Part shown: piece by piece, positions 1 through 5,368 of the stretch
Position numbering within the stretch: the stretch's first letter is position 1
Layout: every line of letters begins with the position of its first letter
Assembly (NCBI GenBank): GCA_964384205.1
Contig: CAYLKS010000114.1
Location: 1 to 5,680 of the forward strand
Length of the DNA: 5,680 nt
Direction: 5' to 3'
From: CAYLKS01 sp964384205 [NCBI: uncultured bacterium]
Lineage (GTDB): Bacteria > JAGOEH01
Program-made: the position numbers and the translations under genes
The notes under the pieces: model-generated
What the model was told of the DNA's origin: nothing
Databases searched by the model: none
The model's input: only the letters and a program-made list of their open reading frames with translations

Positions 1-85
1 ATATTTGTCTTTGTAATTATTTATGAATTCTTAAAAGGAAGATTTTTTTAATATTCTTTAGATAAAATTTTTTGTAATTATTGGT

Positions 86-214
86 TTAATAATTAATTAT
101 AGTTATTTTAAAATTTTTTTTATCTTCAGTAGAAGAAGCGTTTCCAGCATAAATAAGCGTTTGTGGTGGAGCACTAATTGTCACAGTTGACTTTTTTATA
201 TAATAGCTTACATG
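86..214 (-). other. Short open stretch in a GC-richer island downstream of the porin; possible gene remnant
   Basis: A 42-codon stop-to-stop frame on the minus strand begins about 47 bases after the porin stop. Its middle (about residues 9-31) reads like protein, with Ser/Thr-rich text around APPQTLIYAG, and it coincides with an island clearly richer in GC than its flanks. No start codon with a ribosome site is visible and it ends in AT-rich text, so it is not called as a gene. It could be a decayed gene fragment, or non-coding repeat DNA that happens to stay open. The rest of 1-261 is AT-rich with no other recognisable content. I see no convincing terminator after the porin. Confidence 0.2.
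136..173. repeat. GC-richer island A with 8-bp direct repeat and shared TAAG-N10-GGAG motif
   Basis: AAGCGTTT occurs twice, at 136-143 and 155-162, a period of 19. The second copy overlaps a TAAG (154-157) followed ten bases later by GGAG (168-171). The block TGTGGTGGAGCA (162-173) matches 11 of 12 bases of a block in island B (4254-4265). The island stands out from flanks that are nearly all A and T. Its function is unknown. Confidence 0.35.
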
Positions 215-261
215 TTAAATATACCAAGTTTATTATTTTATGTGTTTTTTATTATCAAAAA

Positions 262-1617
262 TTATTTATTAAAATTCATTTTATAAAGTAATTGAAAAGC
301 AAACCATATTGCATTTTTATGATCATGATTATTTATGGGCTGAATATCTCCTGGCATGAAATAACCAAAAGTAGTTACAATTTGTAATTTTTTTAAAACC
401 CGATAACTCGCAAATATGTCGAATTCATTGCCTAAATGATGTTTGCCTGATTTTAATTTTATTGTTCCGAGCAATGACAGGTTATCTGGGACAGGTATAT
501 AAAACCAATGAAAGTTTGTTTCAATTTTCATATTTTTAATGGGGAATAGAGAAACAAATATTTCCCTGTCATCCAGATTTGACCATGATATAATATTCAT
601 CCTTCCGTAATAGCCTCCTTTAGAACCATAAACGGGGTCGAATGTCTTAATTTTAGTATCAGTATTTTTCCCACCTGATGCATAACTTTCTCTGAGAGCT
701 AATATGGGCTTTATCGGTAGGGATTTAAGCTGATAACCAAATTTAGCAACTATTCCAAAGGCATCTATGGTTTTGTTATTTTCTTTTCCAAATTCTTTGC
801 TTAAAGTAATATCATAGACACAATGATGGAAATTGTTATTGAATAAACGTATCCCTACCCATTGCCTTGTAAAATTAAGTGTCCTGGCATAGTTTGCCGA
901 ACCTTCTTTTTTTACTGCATAAAAAGGTTCAATATAGATAATTTTACTCCATTCATAATGCGCGTATATTCCACCACCCCAAAATTCTGTTTTAGTGAAA
1001 GGTATTGAAATTTTTTTCGGATCATGAATTTTAGTTCCACCACCAAAAAAGTCAATAAAATTTGAATTTTTTTTATAAGAGATTTTAAATGCATCCCATG
1101 TCCAGCGACCTGTATTACCCCATTCTCCAGGTCCCAAAATGTGATGGTCTCCATAAAATATTTTTTGTCTTCCAATTGTAATAGTTAAATTTTTGATTAA
1201 GTTATGATATTTAATAAATAAATCATGGATTTCAAAAAACTCTTCATTGGGATTCATTATGTAATATGGTTTTTGTGTATTTTTAGCTTTTCTTTTAAAT
1301 AAATCGGGATATTTAGCATTTCGCAATGACCATCCAAAAGCACGAGAATCTTGTAAATGCACAGAAATATAAATGGAACTTTCAGGATGAAAAACAAAGC
1401 CTGCAATAATACGTTGCAATAGCATTTTGTCATTTAATGAACCAATAGCTGTAGGACTGCTGTCATCTCCATAATTTTTAGCATTTATTCCATTCAATAG
1501 TTCAAAACGTTCTCGAATATTTATATCAAAGTCAACTTTGGAATAATCATTTTGAGCAAATAAAATCGTTTCAAGGCCAATAATCAGGCTTAATATGAAT
1601 AAAAATTTGTATAACAT
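262..1617 (-). CDS. Outer-membrane beta-barrel porin of the alginate-export (Alginate_exp) type
   Basis: Predicted 451-residue outer-membrane channel. Residues 1-21 form a signal peptide: Lys near the start, a hydrophobic core, and probable cleavage in LFA|QND. The mature protein has many short amphipathic stretches typical of a beta-barrel. The family signature is clear at about residues 147-180: IGRQ, then YGDHHILGPGEW, then NTGRWTWDAF, the region where alginate-export-family proteins carry GRQ...YGD...W.N.GR..DA. Length is normal for the family. Despite the family name, most relatives are porins of unknown substrate, so alginate is not implied. It is the last gene of the rhodanese-TauE cluster. 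The chosen ATG at 1617 lies 24 bases after the TauE stop (1642). An in-frame TTG at 1632 would add five residues; neither start has a good Shine-Dalgarno, so the start is uncertain, and translational coupling is possible. The final residue is Lys rather than the aromatic residue common in porins. Confidence 0.85.
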   Translation of the reverse strand: MLYKFLFILSLIIGLETILFAQNDYSKVDFDINIRERFELLNGINAKNYGDDSSPTAIGSLNDKMLLQRIIAGFVFHPESSIYISVHLQDSRAFGWSLRNAKYPDLFKRKAKNTQKPYYIMNPNEEFFEIHDLFIKYHNLIKNLTITIGRQKIFYGDHHILGPGEWGNTGRWTWDAFKISYKKNSNFIDFFGGGTKIHDPKKISIPFTKTEFWGGGIYAHYEWSKIIYIEPFYAVKKEGSANYARTLNFTRQWVGIRLFNNNFHHCVYDITLSKEFGKENNKTIDAFGIVAKFGYQLKSLPIKPILALRESYASGGKNTDTKIKTFDPVYGSKGGYYGRMNIISWSNLDDREIFVSLFPIKNMKIETNFHWFYIPVPDNLSLLGTIKLKSGKHHLGNEFDIFASYRVLKKLQIVTTFGYFMPGDIQPINNHDHKNAIWFAFQLLYKMNFNK

Positions 1618-1641
1618 TCTGAATTTAAACAAGTCTTTTTT

Positions 1642-2421
1642 TTAATAAAATACTTTATACAGCATTATCAAAGCAGCAGCCATCGATGTAATGGCAAAGA
1701 TAATTTTCAGTGTTTTGTGGTTTGTTTTAATAGTTAGTCGAGTTCCAAACAGGCTTCCTATTATAGCTGCTGCTGCCAGAATAATAGATGTTTTAACATC
1801 AAAATGACCAGTACTTAAATGTCCTAAAAAGCCTGAGGTGGCAGTAATTAATACCAAAGTGGTGGATGTTCCTACGGCAATTTGCATTGGAACACCAACA
1901 GTCAGCACCATTAGTGGCACTAAAAAAGAACCGCCTGAAATGCCTACCATTCCAGCAATAAAACCTGTGATTAGTACCGTAGGAACAAAGATAATGAGAT
2001 TAATATGGTATGTAGCATTCGCTGATTTTAATTTAATTCGATAGCGGCTATTTGTTTTGGGGACTTCCTTAACAGGTCTCAACATAAGAATAGATACTAC
2101 AAAAATGGCTATAGCAAAAATTATTTTTAGAAAGGTTCCACCAAATATATCAGAAAAAAATCCGCCTAAAAAAGCAGAAATTAAAGTCATACTTCCAATT
2201 ATAAAAACTAATTTCCAATCAACAGTTTTCTTTTTTCCAAAAAAAATAGTTGCTGTTAATGATGAACATATTAAAATAAATTGCCCAGTGGTAGCAGCTT
2301 CATGCATCTCCAGACCAGATAACACAAGAGCTAAAACATAAAAGTTTCCACCACCACGTCCAGTCATTGTCATAATAACTGCTATACCAAGTATAATACC
2401 TGCCAATATCCAAATATTCAT
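1642..2421 (-). CDS. TauE/SafE family inner-membrane anion exporter
   Basis: A complete 259-residue polytopic membrane protein with the internal duplication typical of TauE/SafE (sulfite exporter) proteins. The first half has the Gly-rich motif GRGGGNF at residues 21-27, the second GMVGISGGSFLVPL at 157-170. Hydrophobic segments lie roughly at 4-20, 43-61, 71-88, 96-114, 141-160, 163-178, 184-201, 209-226 and 236-257, with a basic cytoplasmic-type loop at about 115-138. Relatives move sulfite, sulfoacetate, taurine-derived compounds, thiosulfate-related species or organic acids across the inner membrane. The substrate here cannot be read from sequence. The rhodanese stop is 10 bases upstream, and the Shine-Dalgarno AAGAGG (2434-2429, 7-base spacer) overlaps that stop, so the two genes are probably translationally coupled. 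The rhodanese neighbour favours a reduced-sulfur or sulfite-type substrate; that is inference. Confidence 0.9.
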   Translation of the reverse strand: MNIWILAGIILGIAVIMTMTGRGGGNFYVLALVLSGLEMHEAATTGQFILICSSLTATIFFGKKKTVDWKLVFIIGSMTLISAFLGGFFSDIFGGTFLKIIFAIAIFVVSILMLRPVKEVPKTNSRYRIKLKSANATYHINLIIFVPTVLITGFIAGMVGISGGSFLVPLMVLTVGVPMQIAVGTSTTLVLITATSGFLGHLSTGHFDVKTSIILAAAAIIGSLFGTRLTIKTNHKTLKIIFAITSMAAALIMLYKVFY

Positions 2422-2432
2422 ATTATAACCTC

Positions 2433-2822
2433 TTATTTATTGATATGCTTGAAAATTTTTCCTGGCGTTAATGCACTAACTAATTGCTCGTAGCCTCCTT
2501 CTATAATTTTGACGTTTTTAAATCCCTTGCTTTTTAGATAAGTAAAAGCTATTGTACATCTTACTCCACTTGAACAAAATATTCCGATAAATTTATCAGT
2601 AGGAATTTCATTCAATCGTTGCGGGAGTTCATGAAGTGGTATTTCAGCAATTGGACAATGATGTTTTAAAACTATTTTAATTGTTTCTGTTTCTTCTTTT
2701 GAGCGGACATCTAAAAATACCGCGTCTTCCTTTTTAAGAAAAGACTCTATATCGATTTTGTGCTGACCAGTTCCAAAATATTGAAGATCCATTTTACTGA
2801 TTACTCTTTCCAATTCGTTCAT
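2433..2822 (-). CDS. Single-domain rhodanese (sulfurtransferase)
   Basis: A complete 129-residue protein, the usual size for a one-domain rhodanese with a short N-terminal extension. Visible marks are LDVRS at 37-41 (CH2A-like motif), IPLHEL around 61-66, the active loop CSSGVRC at 83-89 with catalytic Cys83 and Arg88, and the C-terminal IEGGYEQ at 107-113. Rhodaneses carry sulfur as a cysteine persulfide, passing it from thiosulfate or a sulfane donor to a thiol acceptor in the cytoplasm; there is no signal peptide. The residue after the loop Arg is Cys89, where Ser or Thr is usual, so a Cys83/Cys89 pair sits at the active-site mouth. Cys56 is a third cysteine. The start is well supported by a textbook AAGGAGG. 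It lies 22 bases after the small unknown gene and directly before the TauE exporter, suggesting sulfane-sulfur handling coupled to export. Confidence 0.9.
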   Translation of the reverse strand: MNELERVISKMDLQYFGTGQHKIDIESFLKKEDAVFLDVRSKEETETIKIVLKHHCPIAEIPLHELPQRLNEIPTDKFIGIFCSSGVRCTIAFTYLKSKGFKNVKIIEGGYEQLVSALTPGKIFKHINK

Positions 2823-2835
2823 AATGTTCCTCCTT
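2823..2835 (-). promoter_or_regulatory. Strong Shine-Dalgarno of the rhodanese gene
   Basis: AAGGAGG at 2835-2829 followed by a 6-base spacer and ATG at 2822. This is the strongest ribosome site in the window. It sets the rhodanese start and shows that this genome does use anti-Shine-Dalgarno pairing. Confidence 0.85.
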
Positions 2836-2844
2836 ATTATTTTG

Positions 2845-3156
2845 TTAGTTTATCACTTTATTAGTACAAGCCGTAAATTCAAGTACGCAGGGAATATTTA
2901 AAGTGTAAAATACATTATTTTTTTTACCTAAAGTTATTTTATACTTTTTTAGAGAGTCAGACTGTTTTGATATAGTTGAAATATCAATTTCTTCCGAGTT
3001 TTTAAATTTTTGGATTTTATATGTTTCAAATTGATATATGATGGGTAATCTAATTGGATATACCAAATACTTGATAAAAGATTTAATTTGATATATCTGA
3101 ATAAGTTTTTGATTAATATTATTTGCTAATTTGATCAAATAATCAACAGAAATCAT
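2845..3156 (-). CDS. Hypothetical protein, 103 residues, first gene of the rhodanese-TauE-porin cluster
   Basis: Not recognised. The ATG at 3156 has a good ribosome site, GGAAGG at 3170-3165 with an 8-base spacer, so I prefer it over the open frame that continues 30 codons upstream to a TTG at 3246. The protein is basic and rich in Lys, Ile, Tyr and Asn. It has an amphipathic N-terminal part (residues 1-42, with a semi-hydrophobic stretch around 27-41), a charged middle, and a beta-like end holding two cysteines, Cys90 and Cys97 (C-x6-C). There is no clear signal peptide or true membrane helix. It ends 22 bases before the rhodanese and so is likely co-transcribed. The skewed composition follows the local AT content and could also mean a decaying or spurious frame; the ribosome site and spacing are the main evidence that it is real. 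Confidence 0.5.
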   Translation of the reverse strand: MISVDYLIKLANNINQKLIQIYQIKSFIKYLVYPIRLPIIYQFETYKIQKFKNSEEIDISTISKQSDSLKKYKITLGKKNNVFYTLNIPCVLEFTACTNKVIN

Positions 3157-3216
3157 TATATTTTCCTTCCGACGTTGTAATAAGTTTTTTTCAACCTTTA
3201 ACGTTTTACGAATATA

Positions 3217-3238
3217 GGAAGTTCCAATTTTTTTGGAA
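3217..3238. promoter_or_regulatory. Overlapping inverted repeats upstream of the four-gene cluster, possible operator
   Basis: Plus strand: TTCCAA (3222-3227), five T, then TTGGAA (3233-3238) form a 6-bp-arm inverted repeat. GGAAGTTCC (3217-3225) forms a second one sharing the TTCC. The result is three GGAA/TTCC half-sites in 22 bases, about 60-80 bases before the ATG at 3156, a sensible place for a regulator site of the cluster. AT richness makes small palindromes common, and no confident -35/-10 pair could be placed around it. Confidence 0.3.
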
Positions 3239-3249
3239 TTTTGCAAATA

Positions 3250-3350
3250 AGCTGAGCCGTATGTCTAATGTTAAGTGGCATGAGCGGAGATGGAAAAGAC
3301 AGGGAATAAAGTTGCGATAAAATACTTGCCGTCGCCATTGAATTTATTCA
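3250..3350. repeat. GC-richer island C with shared spaced motif
   Basis: About 100 bases of clearly higher GC inside AT-rich spacer. GTATGT (3259-3264), TAAG (3272-3275) and, ten bases on, GGAG (3286-3289) repeat the order and nearly the spacing seen in island B (4232-4263). Short frames are open on both strands (plus ATG 3290 to 3358, minus ATG 3351 to 3271), which fits non-coding repeat DNA better than a gene. Its function is unknown. Confidence 0.35.
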
Positions 3351-3712
3351 TTTTTTAATTCATCCTATAAGGTTTTTTTAAGCTATATAGTTTTTTCAAA
3401 AGATTTATTAAACCAGCAGGATTGGGGATTATTTTTATATAAGCATTTTTTATTTTTTTTGCCTTACGTTTTTACCATATTTTTAATCCAAAAAATTATT
3501 AAAATATATACCATTCGTAAATGATAGATAATGTATGTTGCAGTTTTTTTAGAATATTTTGTAAATTTTATTGTTTCTCTAATTTGTTTATCTTGAGCAT
3601 TTGTAAATTTTTTTATATGTTATTGCTTCAATAATAATGTTCTTTTATTTTTAATATTATATTAGATTTATTTTTTTGATGATATTTATCAAAATTATAC
3701 ACTATATTAAAT

Positions 3713-3999
3713 TTATTTTAGATTAAATTTTCCCCGGGACTTTTTAAACAAAGATTGGTCTCCTTTATCTGGTAAAAAATATCCTAAGGAGATTTCTATT
3801 AAAGTATGTAACTTTTTTGTATGATAAATATTATCAAATGTTTTGAGCTGTAAATCAATTATTTTTATAATTCCTGATATGATGTGTTTTTCCCCTCGAA
3901 ATGATGTTATCACATATAAAATTTACCTATTTCATTCATACTTCCTGTATCGACCGTTCTTACAGAAAATACAATTGATTTAATCCTATCGTAAATTAT
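3713..3999 (-). pseudogene. Possible decayed C-terminal fragment of an alginate-export-type porin
   Basis: Two frames abut. From 3999 to 3910 an open stretch includes SIVFSVRTVDTGSMNEIGK and stops at TGA, which overlaps the GTG (3913) of a second stretch running to 3713 in another frame. The second, 66 codons, contains GEKHI, IIDLQL, YHTKKLH and then LGYFLPDKGD. This resembles in order the end of the intact porin in this window: SGKHHLG, EFDIFAS, YRVLKKLQ, then FGYFMPGD. Alginate-export proteins often end in such a KKL...GYFxPGD hairpin. I infer a truncated, frameshifted porin relic. The match is by eye, has an 11-residue length difference between anchors, and could be chance. No ribosome site precedes the GTG. 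Confidence 0.3.
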
Positions 4000-4224
4000 T
4001 TATTTATTTTTTACTTTTTCAATAGTTAGATAATATTTACTTTTAGAGGTTTATTTGTTTGATATTCATTTATAAAGTTTTTAAAATAATTTTCAGCACC
4101 ATAATGAATTTTAGTTTTTAGGGGAAATTTTTTCTATAATTCTTTGTTGATCTTATGTCATTTTAATTCACTTTCCATTATTTATAACAAATTTTAATGG
4201 CAATTTCATCTAAAGATATTGGCA

Positions 4225-4275
4225 TTGGCGGGTATGTGAAGCCCGTAAGGAGCTGTGGGGGAGCATAAGCAAAAA
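4225..4275. repeat. GC-richer island B with shared spaced motif and small stem
   Basis: GTATGT (4232-4237), TAAG (4246-4249), then GGAG ten bases later (4260-4263) match islands C and, in part, A in the same orientation. CGGG (4229-4232) can pair with CCCG (4242-4245) around a 9-base loop. TGTGGGGGAGCA (4254-4265) matches island A in 11 of 12 bases. On the minus strand a frame stays open through it in phase with the preceding GH114-like gene. Confidence 0.35.
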
Positions 4276-4276
4276 T

Positions 4277-4294
4277 AACCGTATAAACCGTATA
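4277..4294. repeat. Perfect tandem pair of a 9-bp unit, AACCGTATA
   Basis: AACCGTATA at 4277-4285 is repeated immediately at 4286-4294, just downstream of the GH114-like gene. It could be a protein-binding direct repeat or simple slippage. The second copy also contributes to a weak hairpin with 4308-4315. Confidence 0.45.
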
Positions 4295-4315
4295 TTTTCT
4301 GTTAGTCAAAATACG
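4289..4315 (-). terminator. Weak imperfect hairpin after the GH114-like gene
   Basis: CGTA (4289-4292) pairs with TACG (4312-4315), and TTTT (4295-4298) with AAAA (4308-4311). There is a two-base bulge and a 9-base loop, 10 bases past the stop codon. The stem is AT-rich and no clean U-run follows on the minus strand, so a terminator role is doubtful. Confidence 0.15.
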
Positions 4316-4324
4316 TATATTTAT

Positions 4325-5296
4325 TTATGGCTGAACCCCTTCAATGATATTGAGTTCATTTAATTCTCTGTCAGATATTGCCACATAAGGGATATACCCT
4401 TTATCCAGTGCCTTTTTCCTATAGTCATTTATTCTTTCTTTATTGACTCCAGAGTATCCACATCCTTCATCAACGTAATCTACACTAAATACAGGTTTGC
4501 CTTTAGAAAGCACCATGTCTAAGTATGGTAGTCTGTTTTCTAAAATCCAATTCATATTTTCAATATTCCACTGTTCAGTGCCATTGTAAAAAAGGTCTTC
4601 AACAGCCCATCCAGAGATAATGCTTATAAGGGTGTCATTATCATATTCGAGTATTCTTTCACCGTTTTGAGGAATTATGTAAAATTTAGTGCCGATTTTA
4701 TTTTTGGAATAATTTGCAATATCTATAATTAAATCTATCATTTTTTTTGCTGATTTGTTCTCAGGCAAACATTCATTTTCACCATTATTGGGATCTGCCC
4801 AATATTCAAATTCATCAACTTTGTCGAGGTAAACTCCGAGAAAACCTTGTTCTATAATTTTGTCTAAATAAGCGTGCAAAATGGTTTTCCATTCCTCATC
4901 CCAATATTTTACCGCATAGTTACCTTCCCACTCATGGTTTTCTTTTCCTAACCATTCTGGAGGATTGATATGCCATTTCCCCTTCCAGTAAAAGCGATAG
5001 TCTTCTGCCTCACCTATGCTTAAATAAGCAATGGGCTTGACTCCTGAATTTTTCATTTTGCGAATTTCCTCATGAGAAAATTCTCCTTGTTCTGAACCAT
5101 CTTTTGAATAATCTATAACAACCAGTTCAAAACTTGATGTAGCAATTACATTTGGATCAGCATTTTGAAGTTGATACGCCCAATTTTTAACTTTGAATTC
5201 ATAATATTTCTTTTCGTTCTCCAAATGTTGTGTACATTCCATCAAAACTATTCCTATTACGATGAGGACTTTTATGAGACACAGTTTATTTTTCAT
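4325..5296 (-). CDS. Secreted TM1410/GH114-type glycosidase-like protein (alpha-1,4-polygalactosaminidase family)
   Basis: A 323-residue protein with the TIM-barrel pattern of the GH114/TM1410 family. Motifs in order: WAYQLQNAD (39-47), VVIDYSKDG (59-67), KPIAYLSIGEAEDYR (87-101), PEWLGKE (113-119), YWDEEW (131-136), GFLGVYLDKVDEFEYW (151-166), FYIIPQNGE (205-213), ISGWAVEDLFY (227-237), PVFSVDYVDE (268-277) and YVAISDREL (304-312). Characterised relatives cleave alpha-1,4-linked galactosamine polymers; many are uncharacterised. The acidic residues in IDYS, GEAE and YLDKVDE are the natural catalytic candidates. The N-terminus (MKNK, then a hydrophobic run to residue 20) directs export. Cys21 is in VLMEC, where Glu at -1 is atypical for a lipobox, so lipoprotein status is uncertain. 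The ATG at 5296 has AAGG with a 6-base spacer, preferred over a frame open 18 codons further. It lies 72 bp after a TauE/SafE gene, possibly co-transcribed. Confidence 0.8.
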   Translation of the reverse strand: MKNKLCLIKVLIVIGIVLMECTQHLENEKKYYEFKVKNWAYQLQNADPNVIATSSFELVVIDYSKDGSEQGEFSHEEIRKMKNSGVKPIAYLSIGEAEDYRFYWKGKWHINPPEWLGKENHEWEGNYAVKYWDEEWKTILHAYLDKIIEQGFLGVYLDKVDEFEYWADPNNGENECLPENKSAKKMIDLIIDIANYSKNKIGTKFYIIPQNGERILEYDNDTLISIISGWAVEDLFYNGTEQWNIENMNWILENRLPYLDMVLSKGKPVFSVDYVDEGCGYSGVNKERINDYRKKALDKGYIPYVAISDRELNELNIIEGVQP

Positions 5297-5306
5297 TGTA
5301 TTCCTT
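5297..5306 (-). promoter_or_regulatory. Ribosome binding site fixing the GH114-like start
   Basis: A purine-rich run ends in AAGG at 5306-5303, six bases before ATG 5296. The alternative upstream start in the same frame has no comparable site and would put 18 non-hydrophobic-led residues before the signal sequence. Confidence 0.7.
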
Positions 5307-5368
5307 CTTCCTCTGCATTTCACCCCTGATGAAAGATATATGCACAGCATTATTCTCTATAGTATTTT

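Larger units (their letters stand above)
3157..4324. other. Region of about 1.2 kb without a convincing intact gene
   Basis: Very AT-rich sequence between the unknown 103-residue gene and the GH114-like gene. On the minus strand it holds several open but broken stretches: 4324-4178 (48 codons directly in frame after the GH114 stop), 4133-4026 (35 codons, including IHYGAENYFKNFINEYQ), 3999-3910 leading into 3913-3713 (possible porin remnant), and 3619-3464 (51 codons). A 26-codon frame from ATG 3351 to 3271 has no good ribosome site. At this base composition such runs are not rare by chance, so only the 3713-3999 stretch is listed separately. Two GC-richer islands lie at about 3250-3350 and 4225-4295. 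The promoter of the downstream cluster should lie at the low-coordinate end. No tRNA, rRNA, CRISPR array or transposase gene was recognised. Confidence 0.6.

Noticed and set aside
912-1175. 87-codon minus-strand open frame
   Set aside because: It lies wholly inside the porin gene in another frame, and the porin has family motifs and a signal peptide there.
1838-2341. Two plus-strand open frames of 68 and 94 codons
   Set aside because: Antisense shadows of the TauE/SafE gene; Pro/Ile/Lys-rich text with no family signature.
3157-3246. 30-residue N-terminal extension of the unknown small protein from TTG 3246
   Set aside because: TTG start without a ribosome site, whereas the ATG at 3156 has GGAAGG at good distance.
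3255-3290. GAGCCGTATG resembling the start of group II intron domain V
   Set aside because: The complementary second half (CGTACGGTTC-like) and any intron reverse transcriptase are missing.
3271-3351. 26-residue minus-strand micro-ORF with a hydrophobic end
   Set aside because: No proper ribosome site, and the opposite strand is equally open over the same bases, so coding is not supported.
3464-3619. 51-codon open stretch on the minus strand, considered as a transposase remnant
   Set aside because: No DDE or HUH motif, no terminal inverted repeats, and such a run is expected by chance in about 1 kb of this composition.
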